From: Bacteroidales bacterium
Lineage (GTDB): Bacteria; Bacteroidota; Bacteroidia; Bacteroidales; UBA932
DNA: 64,000 nucleotides
Direction of reading: 5' to 3'
NCBI GenBank assembly: GCA_022648685.1
Contig: JALCMW010000004.1
Coordinates: forward strand, 124,001-188,000
Made by a program: the position numbers and the translations under genes. Position 1 is the stretch's first letter. Every line of letters begins with the position of its first letter. The notes under the pieces were generated by a model. It made no database searches, was not told the DNA's origin, and saw only the letters and a program-made list of their open reading frames with translations. This document shows, piece by piece, positions 43,332-53,478 of this stretch.

Positions 43332-46300
43332 CTAAAAATCCACATTTACACCGACTGTATACGTACGCATATTAGGGAAGGTATAGGAATCCACATCGTT
43401 GTAACCACCGGAAGCGGACATTGAAGGATCGACAGCCTTTGCAGCCGACAAAATGAACAAGTTGTCTGCGGAAGCGAAGAACCTGAGACTGCTAATGACT
43501 TTGTCAAGATTGATCTTGCTCAGGAATACCTTTGGAGCTGTATAACCGATCGTGATGTTCTTAAGACGCAGATAAGATGCGCTGAAAAGACTCATGTCGG
43601 TAAAACTCCAGTCGCCGCCATTTGTTGAAGTACCGCTGAAATAGGATGTATTCCCTGCAGGATACCATTGCATAGGGAATTTGGTACCTGTGTTTTCAGT
43701 AGTCCAGGTATGGCCTTTGACCTTCTTGGAAACAAACATCATCTTGTACATCTGTGCATCTACGCAATTATAAAGGTATTCCGCATAATTCCTGCTGAAG
43801 AATTTTCCTCCCAACTGGTAGGCAAACTGTGCACCCAGATCCCAATTTTTATATCTGAGGTTAGTATTGAAACCGCCTGCAAGATCGGGAATGGCACTGC
43901 CGACTTCATATTTCGAAGCATTGGCATAATTGTTTGTCTTAACACTTCCTCCTACCGAAGTATCCGAATATTTTCCTGCAGTATGATCAGCCTCGGTTAC
44001 CCTATGCCAATACATTGGAAGACCTGTATTATCATCAACCCCGGCATATTTGAACATATAGAGATTGTACCAGTCACGACCTATGCCGCGAAGATAAACA
44101 GATGCCGACTGCTGGGAACCGCCTGCGGAACTCCATGCACCGCTGTTGTCTTCCCATGTCCCGTCAGGAAGACCTTCAACATGTGCAGGAATGGCATCGG
44201 CAGGAAGGTCAGTAAGTTTCGTGGTGTAATGTGATGCATTGAACGCTACATTCCATCTCCAGTCCTTCGTCCTGATGATATCCGCATTGATGTCTATTTC
44301 TACACCCCTGTTGGTAATCTCAGCTATATTACGTGGAAGAGTATTCTGTCCGGTAGCAAGAAAAGAAACCGGCTGGGCGAATTGAGAATTCCCTGTCACA
44401 CGATTGTAATAGTCCAGAGTCACGTCGATACGATTAAGGAAAGTCATATCGAGACCGACGTCAAACGTCTTCGTCTTTTCCCAAGTAAGATCGGTATTCA
44501 CAAGCCCACCCATGGAAAGTCTGTAATCCGATCCTGTCGGCTGGCCTGTACCGTTTGTAACCAATTTGTATGCGGTACTATAGCCCCATGTACGATAAGT
44601 CTGATAACGTCCGATACCGTTCTGGTTTCCGATGAGACCATAGCTGGCACGTAATTTACCATTTGTGAACCAGCTTTCTTTAAGCTCTTTCATGAAAGGT
44701 TCTTCCGTAAAGCGCCATCCTCCGCCTACAGACCAGAAAGTACCCCAGCGGTTATCCTTTCTGAACTTTGATGAACCATCACAACGTATTGATGCGGAAA
44801 GATAATATTTCTCGGCATAGATGTAATTGGCACGGCCAAGATAGGATTTCATCCTTTCGATATCATGACCATAACCCGGGTTCGGTGCGGAACCGGCTCC
44901 GCCGTAACGGCCCACGAAGTTGCCTGCCGCAAGGAATCCCGGAATGAATTCATCATAAGAACCCCAGCTTACCTGCTCCTGTTCCCAACCACTGTACTCA
45001 TACAGAGCCATGGCGTCAATGTGATGTTTCTTGAAATCCTGAGTATAATTCAACCGGTCCTGGATGTTCAAGACTTCAGTCTCATATGACCTCTTGCCGA
45101 AATAACCGCCCATACCGGCAGCCCTTCCTGTCGTCCCGTTATAATAGCGGGTCATCATATCGCTTATCTTGTCATAAGCCAGGTCTACCCTGTAGGAGAA
45201 ATGCTCCAGGAAAGGTATCTCCAGGAAAGAACGGGTGTTCAATGTGGTAGTCAGATCCGATCTCACATCATTGTCCAGGGCATATCTTATATCTGTGGAG
45301 CCGTAGTTGCTCTGTGTCTGGCCCAAAGGAGAATATGTCGAATTAGTCAGATAATTGCGGACTGCATCCCCGTTTGCATCATAGATAATATTGCCGTCTG
45401 CGTCATGAGAGTAGAAAGGAATGATAGGAGTATGTCCGTTTACAAAACGGGGAATACTTCCCTGATTGGAACCTGAATTTCTCCCTGCCCAATATGTACC
45501 CATGTAATTGGTCTTGGTACGGGAGAATGAAATATTAGTCCCGGCTTTCATCCATTTGAAAAGATTGGCATTGATCTTTGCACGTCCTGTAATTCTCTGG
45601 AAGTTGGAATTAGGCACATATGAAGGATCGGTCAGATATCCCAGTGAAAGATAATGGTCTTCCTTGTCATTGCCGCCGCTTGCGGAAATGTCATATTGCT
45701 GACGTATTCCCGTCTTAAGAAGGGCGTCTGCATAAGTATCATTGTAAAGCAGCTTTGCATCCGGATTTATCTTGCCGTCGGTTCCTACAAGGTATGCTCC
45801 GGTCATGGTTGAACTTGCAGCAGAGCTAGTGCCGTCAGGGTTATAAATTGCTCCGGGGACATTGTAAGCCATATAATTACCCAAAGTATTGCGACTGAAA
45901 TCAGTCGTGGAACCTATGTAATTGAAAAGATGCTGGCTGGCGAAAAGAGCGGCATCAGCATCGCTTACGTTAGGATTCTTCACATTGGTGACATACTCTC
46001 CTGTTGTTTTGTCAAGAACAGGACCGCCTGTGCCATTGACACCGTAACGGTAAGAGTTATATATGGATTTCCATACATATTCATAAATACCGGCGGCATT
46101 GTCTACCTGTCCCATTTTGTATGTACCTACGGTATTCCAACCGGTACGGGCCTGGAAAGTGATTTTAGTCCTGCCGGAAGTACCGGATTTAGTCGTGATG
46201 ATAATGACACCGTTCGCACCGCGGGATCCGTAGATAGCCGTAGAAGCCGCATCCTTGAGAACAGTTATCGAGGCGATATCTTCCTGATTCATCTGTGACA

Positions 46301-46877
46301 GAGGATTATCTCCTTGTGCAGGCGAACCATCGATGATGACCAAAGCATTGGAATAGTTGGCGCTTGTCGACCCGAGGCCCCTTACACGAAGACCGGCATC
46401 ATTTCCGGGCTGGGCATCCACCGAAGCATAAATAAGGCCGGGAACAGCACCTTCCAGAGCTTTGGATGCGGAAGACGTGTTCTGCATCGCAAGGATTTTG
46501 TTGTCAATCTGAGTAATGGATCCGGTCAGATCCTTACGTTTAGTAGATCCGTATCCTACTACGATCGCATCATTAAGGAAAAGAGCATCGCTTTTCAAAA
46601 CAACATTGATCGTCTTTTTAGACCCGACAGTAACACTTTGAGTCGCAAAGCCGATACTGGAGAATTCGAGGACGGTACCGGATTTGACATTGGGCAAAGT
46701 CCAATAACCGTCAAGATTTGTAGTCGTACCTGTCAAAGTACCCTTGATAATGACATTTGCCTCTACCAGAGGTTCACCTGATTCATCCGTAACCCTACCG
46801 GAAACGGTGGATTGGGCGAAAGCCTGCGCGCATAAAACAAACAGCGCAAGAGCTAAGGTTAAAAATTTTTTTCCCAT
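43332..46877 (-). CDS. SusC/RagA family TonB-linked outer-membrane transporter
   Basis: About 1181 residues from the ATG at 46877 (MGKKFLTLALALFVLCAQAF), a better start than the ATG 15 codons upstream because the signal peptide then begins normally. Residues 20-105 are the carboxypeptidase-regulatory-like domain (STVSGRVTDESGEPLVEANV). The TonB-box-to-plug region follows with DAIVVGYGSTKRKDLTGSI and ASTAIYGSRGANGVIIITTK, then a large 22-strand-type barrel ending in TYTVGVNVDF, with a terminal aromatic residue. It imports the oligosaccharides bound by SusD. A 120-base gap before the gene may contain its promoter, but no clear box is seen. No anti-sigma factor or hybrid two-component regulator is in the window. 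Confidence 0.95.
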   Translation of the reverse strand: MGKKFLTLALALFVLCAQAFAQSTVSGRVTDESGEPLVEANVIIKGTLTGTTTNLDGYWTLPNVKSGTVLEFSSIGFATQSVTVGSKKTINVVLKSDALFLNDAIVVGYGSTKRKDLTGSITQIDNKILAMQNTSSASKALEGAVPGLIYASVDAQPGNDAGLRVRGLGSTSANYSNALVIIDGSPAQGDNPLSQMNQEDIASITVLKDAASTAIYGSRGANGVIIITTKSGTSGRTKITFQARTGWNTVGTYKMGQVDNAAGIYEYVWKSIYNSYRYGVNGTGGPVLDKTTGEYVTNVKNPNVSDADAALFASQHLFNYIGSTTDFSRNTLGNYMAYNVPGAIYNPDGTSSAASSTMTGAYLVGTDGKINPDAKLLYNDTYADALLKTGIRQQYDISASGGNDKEDHYLSLGYLTDPSYVPNSNFQRITGRAKINANLFKWMKAGTNISFSRTKTNYMGTYWAGRNSGSNQGSIPRFVNGHTPIIPFYSHDADGNIIYDANGDAVRNYLTNSTYSPLGQTQSNYGSTDIRYALDNDVRSDLTTTLNTRSFLEIPFLEHFSYRVDLAYDKISDMMTRYYNGTTGRAAGMGGYFGKRSYETEVLNIQDRLNYTQDFKKHHIDAMALYEYSGWEQEQVSWGSYDEFIPGFLAAGNFVGRYGGAGSAPNPGYGHDIERMKSYLGRANYIYAEKYYLSASIRCDGSSKFRKDNRWGTFWSVGGGWRFTEEPFMKELKESWFTNGKLRASYGLIGNQNGIGRYQTYRTWGYSTAYKLVTNGTGQPTGSDYRLSMGGLVNTDLTWEKTKTFDVGLDMTFLNRIDVTLDYYNRVTGNSQFAQPVSFLATGQNTLPRNIAEITNRGVEIDINADIIRTKDWRWNVAFNASHYTTKLTDLPADAIPAHVEGLPDGTWEDNSGAWSSAGGSQQSASVYLRGIGRDWYNLYMFKYAGVDDNTGLPMYWHRVTEADHTAGKYSDTSVGGSVKTNNYANASKYEVGSAIPDLAGGFNTNLRYKNWDLGAQFAYQLGGKFFSRNYAEYLYNCVDAQMYKMMFVSKKVKGHTWTTENTGTKFPMQWYPAGNTSYFSGTSTNGGDWSFTDMSLFSASYLRLKNITIGYTAPKVFLSKINLDKVISSLRFFASADNLFILSAAKAVDPSMSASGGYNDVDSYTFPNMRTYTVGVNVDF

Positions 46878-46996
46878 AAACAATCGTTTAGTTGGTTGTA
46901 TTTTTATTTTTATCTGTATCATACACCGGCAAGCCGGATCTGACGGACAAGTTCACGACGGACAGATGCAAAGGATGCCATGTATGGTTTGAGATC

Positions 46997-47563
46997 TTAT
47001 TTATCATCAGTATAGCAGCCATCTTCTTTTACATCGCTGTTTTCTGAGAGATATAAGGAAGGGGCTGTACCTGAATTCCGCATAATAAAATTTCTCAATA
47101 TGATATTCTTGCAATTCTTAAAGAACAAAAGCGAAGGGACTTCCGAATCTTCCGGCAAATAGCCTTTGGATTTCTGCTTCTCCAAATCGGCACGGAGATC
47201 CGGTCCCCTGCCATCAATCACACCCTTTCCGCTTATTGTTATATTTTCAAGTCCTTCGGCATTGAAAATCGCTTTCCGGCCTTTGTAACCGTAAATATTG
47301 GTAGTTCCTACAATTACGGCACCTTCCTTTAGCGTTATGGAAACGTTGCTTTTAAGAATCACAGCCCCGGTGAGATACCTTCCGACACTGAAAACAAGAG
47401 TACCGCCGCCTTTATCGCTTATAAAATCTATTGCACGCTGGATGCTTGCAGTATTGTCAATAACTCCGTTGCTCTTGATCCCGAAGAGAGATGCCTTGTA
47501 TTCGGCAGCAAACCCCCGAATGGAAATCAAAGCCAAAACAGCAAATAGTATTATCTTTTTCAT
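46997..47563 (-). CDS. Short pectate-lyase-superfamily beta-helix protein
   Basis: A 188-residue exported protein (signal peptide MKKIILFAVLALISIRGFAA). The start YKASLFGIKSNGVIDNTASI, then AIDFISDKGGGTLVFSVGRYLTGAVILKSNV is the N-terminal cap and first turns of a GH28/pectate-lyase-type beta-helix, homologous to the start of its neighbour. It ends after about six turns (KNIILRNFIMRNSGTAPSLYLS), far shorter than a full GH28 enzyme, and has no visible GH28 catalytic Asp set. Its ATG overlaps the neighbour's stop by four bases (ATGA). It may be a non-catalytic helper or a truncated gene copy. Confidence 0.65.
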   Translation of the reverse strand: MKKIILFAVLALISIRGFAAEYKASLFGIKSNGVIDNTASIQRAIDFISDKGGGTLVFSVGRYLTGAVILKSNVSITLKEGAVIVGTTNIYGYKGRKAIFNAEGLENITISGKGVIDGRGPDLRADLEKQKSKGYLPEDSEVPSLLFFKNCKNIILRNFIMRNSGTAPSLYLSENSDVKEDGCYTDDK

Positions 47564-49053
47564 TCCGATTTGAAATTTCTTGTATTGTTGGTAACTATCT
47601 GATCCTTCCCGGCTCTTGCATCATCCTGGATGATATTTACTTTATTCAAAGTAAGGCCGTTTACATCGTCGCTCACTATGGCAGGACGGTAATCCTTTCC
47701 CGCAACCTTTATCTTTACATTATTGAAAACCACTCCGTCTGCATGACGTATGTAAAAACCCCAGGCAGGTTCTTCTTTCCAGTTGGAAAATTCGGGATAA
47801 GACTTTTCGAGTTCCGGAATCGCAGCCAGAGCTTCAGGGGAAGACCCTCTGTAAGCATATGTGCTGTCTGCCCTGCCTGGATAAACAATCTCCACATTTT
47901 CAAGACGGACATTTTGTATCCTCATATCCGGGAGACCCAGAATTGCGCTGGGACAGACATTGCGCGGAAGATCCTCTACCGGACCTTCGTAGTTGTATCC
48001 GGCGTCAGGCTTCTCATACGGGACTTCGGCATATACATTCTTGATTACTATATCTTTCAGACAAGGAGATGCACCCGGCCTCCTGGAAGCAAACCGTATG
48101 AAAATCGGATTGCCTGTATGTATGCTCTTCAACCCGTCTATCTCAACATCTTCTATCGACGCACCGTCTACACTTGCAACAGTAAATGCGCTGCGGTAGG
48201 TATCGATGATTTTCATGTTTTTGAAACGGAAATGCTTGAACGACCCCAAAGTATACGTTCCGAATTTTATTCCGTTTGCGCTGCTTCTTCCTACGCAATT
48301 TTCAACAAGCACATTCTCACTTACACCACTTTTCCTGTGGCTTTTGAAACAATAAGCATCATCGGCGGAATCTATATAGCAATTCCTGACAATGACATCC
48401 GAACAGTCGACAACATCCAGTCCGTCATTGTTCCAATACGCCTTTGCATCCACATTTATACCATCTATGAGAAGGTTGCGGCATTGGTCATATTGCTGAT
48501 TCCAGCTGGCAGGATTCTTAAGTGTGATCCCTTGCACAGTAACATTTGTGCATTGACGGAAATGGATGTTCTCAGGACGGTTGCCTTCACCCGGACGATC
48601 GTTGCTCAAGCCGTCTTTGAAAAGCCCGAGATGTATATATGTCACCATCTGGTTAGCAACCTGGAAACCGCGGCAATCGATAGTCCCTTTGCCTGAGATT
48701 CCTATTTTGTCCTGATTGATGGCAAAAACGAAAGCTGTCCAGTTTACAGTTGTGTCTTTGACATAATCCCAGGGGTTGAGCGAACCCAACAGCACGCTGC
48801 CTTGTTTCAGATGCAGAGTGACTCCTGTCTTTAGGTAAATGGAACCGCATACGAAAGTGCCGCGGGTAAGAACGACCCGTCCTCCTCCATGTGCGGATGC
48901 ATAATCTATCGCAGCCTGGATACTGGCGGAATTAAGTGTAACACCATCGGCAACAGCGCCGAAATCCGTGGCATAATAATCTTTGGCATTCATATCCGAT
49001 GCGGAAAACACGCAAAATGCCAAACCAATTAAAAATATCGATATCTTTTTCAT
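47560..49053 (-). CDS. GH28-like beta-helix glycosidase
   Basis: A 497-residue exported protein. DYYATDFGAVADGVTLNSAS and HGGGRVVLTRGTFVCGSIYL form the cap. Further on, YWNNDGLDVVDC corresponds to the GH28 NTD motif and DSADDAYCFKS to the DD motif. The usual GHG is replaced by RSSANGIKFGT and the RIK position reads FRFKN, so it belongs to the subgroup of GH28-related proteins whose activity is less certain. It fits with rhamnogalacturonan- or galacturonan-acting enzymes. It overlaps the GH106 gene by four bases on one side and the short beta-helix gene on the other, which shows tight translational coupling in this operon. Confidence 0.75.
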   Translation of the reverse strand: MKKISIFLIGLAFCVFSASDMNAKDYYATDFGAVADGVTLNSASIQAAIDYASAHGGGRVVLTRGTFVCGSIYLKTGVTLHLKQGSVLLGSLNPWDYVKDTTVNWTAFVFAINQDKIGISGKGTIDCRGFQVANQMVTYIHLGLFKDGLSNDRPGEGNRPENIHFRQCTNVTVQGITLKNPASWNQQYDQCRNLLIDGINVDAKAYWNNDGLDVVDCSDVIVRNCYIDSADDAYCFKSHRKSGVSENVLVENCVGRSSANGIKFGTYTLGSFKHFRFKNMKIIDTYRSAFTVASVDGASIEDVEIDGLKSIHTGNPIFIRFASRRPGASPCLKDIVIKNVYAEVPYEKPDAGYNYEGPVEDLPRNVCPSAILGLPDMRIQNVRLENVEIVYPGRADSTYAYRGSSPEALAAIPELEKSYPEFSNWKEEPAWGFYIRHADGVVFNNVKIKVAGKDYRPAIVSDDVNGLTLNKVNIIQDDARAGKDQIVTNNTRNFKSE

Positions 49054-51887
49054 TTGTATAATTTTACAGGTCCCAGCAAGCCCATGGATACCAGAGCCTG
49101 CTTACGATTGATTACAAATCTTTTAGCGACCTTATTGTCTTTTAGCGTCCATAAATAATTACCCATAAGTGTGGTGACTTTAACCTCTATGGTATTGTCC
49201 CCGGCTTTCAGAAGGGAAGAGACGTCGAATATGCTTCTTCCGAACCAACGGGTACCGGCATAGACTCCGTTTATTTTGAGTTCGCAGATATCGCATACTT
49301 TGCCCAGATTTATATATTCCGGCATATCCGATCCTTTGAGACTGACATCTGCTACATAAGTCACCGTTCCCATGAAGTTTTTGAATTCGGTGTCCTTAAG
49401 ATCCTTGAGTTCAGCCATTTCGGTATACATAACCGTATCTTTCCGAGCTTGGCGGAGAGTAAGTTTCCAATTATTCACCATCACCGAATCCTTACCGCTG
49501 GCAGGCAGGGTTTTCCACCGTGGAGCCTTTCCCCTCAGTTTGTTGAACACAAAAAGATATGTCTCGGAAGGTCCGAACTCGAAATGCAGCCTTCCGTTCT
49601 TTACCGGCAGTGAATAACGTTTGCCGTCGGCGGGATTATAGAGCCAGGCTTTTCTTCCGGCAGTCACAGACTTAGGGAACAAAATATCCGTAGTACGGAC
49701 CTCGCTCATGTTGGCATTTTCAAAAAGGAATATATCCGATTTGTCATCGGCAACAAAATGGCTTTGCAGCAGGAAACGATCCGGATTCGTTATGGTAATT
49801 GCGTGAGGCAGCGAATATTTCTCCATCACACCTTTGTACCACTCCAGATATTTCCCATCCGAAGGTTTCTCCAGCAATATGAAATTATCGGGATATCCTT
49901 TCAATTCGTCAACCAGGGAAGCGATCCGTTTATCCCTGGCTTGATAATCAAACAAACCAAGGGATTTTTCCGGATATTTGCCGATGCAGAACACACGGCC
50001 GCCAGTACGGACGAATTCAAGCAATTTCTCAAGAGTCCCGGACATTATGCCTGTTTCTTCCACAAGGAATATTGTACCGTACTTTTTGGGGCCATAGCAT
50101 AACTTTCCGTTTCTGACAACAGAATTCTTTATAACTATTTCATTCACATAATCGGCGCCGCCGCCATTCTTATGAATTGCCTCCCATATCAGTGAAGTAT
50201 ACGGGATATTCAGCTTCACGGGGAAAGGCTCAGTCTGAACTCCCATAGTCGTCCACATATCGTAATTCGCCGGAAGAATGGCAATATCGGTGAACATATC
50301 CGAATTCTGGAGAACACTGCTCATCCTTGCACGATAGTCATTGAGAAGCCTGAAATACGGCCACCATGTATTTTTTTCATTATAATAACTTCCGTACTGC
50401 ACCCAGCCCGGAAAAGCGGCATCTTTCGGCATATAATTGAACCCATGCCATACGGAATGTGTTATACCTGTAATCGCAGTCATATCCGAACCCACTTTGA
50501 GCAATTCAAGGGAGGTGTTGAAAACTTTGTAGGTATTGGTCATCTCTTCCGCACTGACAAGACGTTTGCCCGTCAGATGCGCCGCGGAAGATACATATTT
50601 GTCAATCATAGTATAGGCACGTCCGCGGCGATAGTCTTTGTCGCCCATTTCTTCCCCGATGCGGTGCCTTAGCCAATTGGTCGTCCATGATTCTCCTTCC
50701 GGAATATCATAACCCATAGATGATTCCAGAGGGAAAAATCCTCTTCCGTAAGCTTGCGCACGCGATTTGACTCCCTGATCACGGCACCATGAAAGAAAAG
50801 TATCCGTATACCTTTCATTCAGCAGTTCTGCTTTGGTCAATTCGAAATCGAAACGGACCCTGTTTACCTGTTCCTGGAATTCCTTGCTTTTCTTTGCTCC
50901 GTATTCAAAGCTTTTTGCATCTCCGAGCCTGCCTACCTGGAACATGGTGAAAGGCAGCCAGGGAAGAATGTCATACCCCCTGCGTTTACGGAATTCAGCA
51001 GCAAAATCACTTGTCCAATTGCAGCCTTCCAGTTCCATGCTGTCCACGAAATATGCCCGCAGATATTTGGAAAGGGGACCCAGCTGCGCTTCGATAGTAT
51101 TCGACATATGATCCAGATAGTTCCTCACAGCCTTGGCATCCATATGATTCAGAATTGAGCCGGCTGCACCGGGAGCCCCGTTTATCACACAGGCGAATGA
51201 ATCGTAATGGACCAATGCATAAATCGTATAATTCCCCTTCGGGATATCAATAGTTATGACATTATTTACAAACTTATCCGTGATGTCTACTGCCTGGCTC
51301 AGATCTTTGACAGGATTCGGAACGAGGTACATTGATACAAGTTCCGGATTGCGGCTGGGATTTACTTTAGTTACACCTGGGTCTATCGCTTTGAAAATGT
51401 TGTATTTGGACATCTGGAAAGTCGTACCTCCTTTGACATTCAGGGCATAAGTAAGCATAACCGAAGCTCTTTCATCCATAGGCAGGGTTTCCGAACCGAA
51501 AGGCCAGCCGGATCCCACAAGCAGATCACAACGCATGCCTGTTTTTGCAGCCTCGTCAAACACAGTCTTCAACATAGATATCCATTCGTCGCTCAACCAT
51601 ACAAGGGCTTTAGTTCCGGTAGTATCCGAACCGTAAGGCAATGCTATGGGATTGATTTCCACACCACCTATTCCTGCATCTTTCAGCAAATGCAGTTCCC
51701 TTACCAATTCTTCAGCCTGAACTCTGTCGCCGTTCCACCACCAGCGGACAAAAGGACGATAGCGGCTGTCCGGATTACGGAACTGCGCATACATATCCTT
51801 TGATGTCATGCCTGGCGAAGATGCAAAAGCTGAAAAAGCGGAAAGGAAGCAGGCAGCCAATAATATCATTAATTTATTTATCCTCAT
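49050..51887 (-). CDS. GH106-like alpha-L-rhamnosidase
   Basis: A 945-residue exported protein (MRINKLMILLAACFLSAFSA). The motif FRNPDSRYRPFVRWWWNGDR (residues about 36-55) and KDAGIGGVEINPIALPYGSD are characteristic of the large GH106 rhamnosidase family. ELEGCNWTSDFAAEFRKRRGYD and a C-terminal galactose-binding-like sandwich (INLGKVCDICELKINGVYAG) also fit. The reaction would be release of terminal alpha-L-rhamnose. It overlaps the ADP-ribosylglycohydrolase-like gene by 14 bases and the GH28-like gene by four. Catalytic residues were not assigned individually. Confidence 0.8.
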   Translation of the reverse strand: MRINKLMILLAACFLSAFSAFASSPGMTSKDMYAQFRNPDSRYRPFVRWWWNGDRVQAEELVRELHLLKDAGIGGVEINPIALPYGSDTTGTKALVWLSDEWISMLKTVFDEAAKTGMRCDLLVGSGWPFGSETLPMDERASVMLTYALNVKGGTTFQMSKYNIFKAIDPGVTKVNPSRNPELVSMYLVPNPVKDLSQAVDITDKFVNNVITIDIPKGNYTIYALVHYDSFACVINGAPGAAGSILNHMDAKAVRNYLDHMSNTIEAQLGPLSKYLRAYFVDSMELEGCNWTSDFAAEFRKRRGYDILPWLPFTMFQVGRLGDAKSFEYGAKKSKEFQEQVNRVRFDFELTKAELLNERYTDTFLSWCRDQGVKSRAQAYGRGFFPLESSMGYDIPEGESWTTNWLRHRIGEEMGDKDYRRGRAYTMIDKYVSSAAHLTGKRLVSAEEMTNTYKVFNTSLELLKVGSDMTAITGITHSVWHGFNYMPKDAAFPGWVQYGSYYNEKNTWWPYFRLLNDYRARMSSVLQNSDMFTDIAILPANYDMWTTMGVQTEPFPVKLNIPYTSLIWEAIHKNGGGADYVNEIVIKNSVVRNGKLCYGPKKYGTIFLVEETGIMSGTLEKLLEFVRTGGRVFCIGKYPEKSLGLFDYQARDKRIASLVDELKGYPDNFILLEKPSDGKYLEWYKGVMEKYSLPHAITITNPDRFLLQSHFVADDKSDIFLFENANMSEVRTTDILFPKSVTAGRKAWLYNPADGKRYSLPVKNGRLHFEFGPSETYLFVFNKLRGKAPRWKTLPASGKDSVMVNNWKLTLRQARKDTVMYTEMAELKDLKDTEFKNFMGTVTYVADVSLKGSDMPEYINLGKVCDICELKINGVYAGTRWFGRSIFDVSSLLKAGDNTIEVKVTTLMGNYLWTLKDNKVAKRFVINRKQALVSMGLLGPVKLYK

Positions 51888-53421
51888 GCTTCGTCAATTT
51901 TAATTTGTCCGAATATATTATTGCCGAATTCACGACTATATTCAAGCCGTCTTCTTTGTTCAGCCACTTGAACGAAACCGTATGGGAAGCTACGGGAAGT
52001 TTGTATATATAATAAAGTTCCCGTGTCTGTCCGTTGCCGAACATCGGAATATCCATGGTCTTGGACAGAACGCCGTCAAGATATGCTTCCACTTTCGCCG
52101 AATAATCGTAATTTTTATAATTTTTAGGCTTGGTGAAATAATATCTGACCACGATACCGTTACCTTCGAACTTGATATCCGTCTTGTCTATATATTTTTT
52201 GACCGTTCTGAGTTCGACCGGCCAATGACCTGTAAAACCTTGTTCAAGACGTACCGGTTTTGGAGTCTGGACCTTTATCATGACGGCTTTGTCCGAAACC
52301 TTTCCGCCGTTGCGTTCAATAACCTGCACCGCTTGGTCAAGGGACAGACTTGTAGCTCTTTTCAATGAAATGTCAGTATATTTGAAATCCCTGTCCTCGA
52401 CCTCCAAGACAGGCTTTTTCCAATAATCGGGAATACCGCTGAAACCTAGCACGGCACCGAGAATGCCTGCTGCCGAAGATGGATTGCAGTCCGAATCGGC
52501 ACCGCAGCGTGTGGATATATCGATGGTCCGGTAAAAATTCTTGTCACCGTAAAGCAACCCTATGACTATATATGCACTGTTCAATACTGCATCGATATCG
52601 TAAGAACTGTATACGCCTTCAGGACAGCCGACATCGAAACCGTAGTTTTCATTGACCTTGGCCCAGGTCAATTCCCAATCTTCGGGATATTTTTCATGCC
52701 AACGTATGACATCCGCAATAGCTTTATGGTACTTGCTTTGCTTCGGAATTGTCTTTAGCGCTTCCGAAACTATATATTCGATATCACTATTCACGAATGC
52801 AAGCGAAAGCATGGAAGCAACATACACCCCGCCGTACCAGCCATCCCCGTAGTTCATCATATGTCCTATTCCGTCACAATAATATGAAGCTGCATTAGGC
52901 ATCCCGGGTGACATTATTCCGGCATAATCAGCTTCAATCTGGAAGTCGATATCATCGGCATGGGCATTGTTTTCCCAATACCCAGACTGCGGAGGCATTA
53001 TCCCGTGCCTGATATTGTACCTTGCCTGTAAATTGGCATGCCACAAAGGATATTTCGCATAGGCGAAAGCATTGGCGAAAGAAGAAATCGGAGCATCGAG
53101 ACCTTCCTTACCGAATACATCCACAAAAGTAAGATTCATATAGACATCATCATAAAGACCCGGTGAGTTGTCATACCACTGCTTTATGATATGGTCCGAC
53201 CATGGTATATCGATGTTTTTATTGATTGTCGTGGCATATCTGAATTCCGTCGGTCCGCCATAGGTGCATCCTATGACCTTTCCTGCCCATGCTCCGCGTA
53301 TCTTGTCCATGAGAACGGCTTTTGACATTTTCACTTCCGTAGGAACGGGACGTTTTGCATTGACAGTGAAACAGACCAGCAGCATACCGACTGCGATGAT
53401 TATTGACTTGCTTACTTTCAT
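51874..53421 (-). CDS. Exported ADP-ribosylglycohydrolase-fold protein
   Basis: A 515-residue protein with an N-terminal signal peptide (MKVSKSIIIAVGMLLVCFTV). It shows the acidic metal sites of the ARH family: GLYDDVYMNLTF, AHADDIDFQIEAD and the C-terminal GADSDCNPSSAAGILGAVLG. It also has a beta-sandwich tail (about residues 385-515). ARH enzymes normally remove ADP-ribose, but exported members embedded in PULs are likely to act on glycans; this is an inference. Its neighbours are a rhamnosidase and an acetylesterase-like enzyme. It begins 57 bases after the esterase gene. Confidence 0.75.
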   Translation of the reverse strand: MKVSKSIIIAVGMLLVCFTVNAKRPVPTEVKMSKAVLMDKIRGAWAGKVIGCTYGGPTEFRYATTINKNIDIPWSDHIIKQWYDNSPGLYDDVYMNLTFVDVFGKEGLDAPISSFANAFAYAKYPLWHANLQARYNIRHGIMPPQSGYWENNAHADDIDFQIEADYAGIMSPGMPNAASYYCDGIGHMMNYGDGWYGGVYVASMLSLAFVNSDIEYIVSEALKTIPKQSKYHKAIADVIRWHEKYPEDWELTWAKVNENYGFDVGCPEGVYSSYDIDAVLNSAYIVIGLLYGDKNFYRTIDISTRCGADSDCNPSSAAGILGAVLGFSGIPDYWKKPVLEVEDRDFKYTDISLKRATSLSLDQAVQVIERNGGKVSDKAVMIKVQTPKPVRLEQGFTGHWPVELRTVKKYIDKTDIKFEGNGIVVRYYFTKPKNYKNYDYSAKVEAYLDGVLSKTMDIPMFGNGQTRELYYIYKLPVASHTVSFKWLNKEDGLNIVVNSAIIYSDKLKLTKHEDK

Positions 53422-53478
53422 TTGGAACTTTATTATTTTAAAATTATGTGTTATGTGTACAAACGGAAACCGGAAAAA

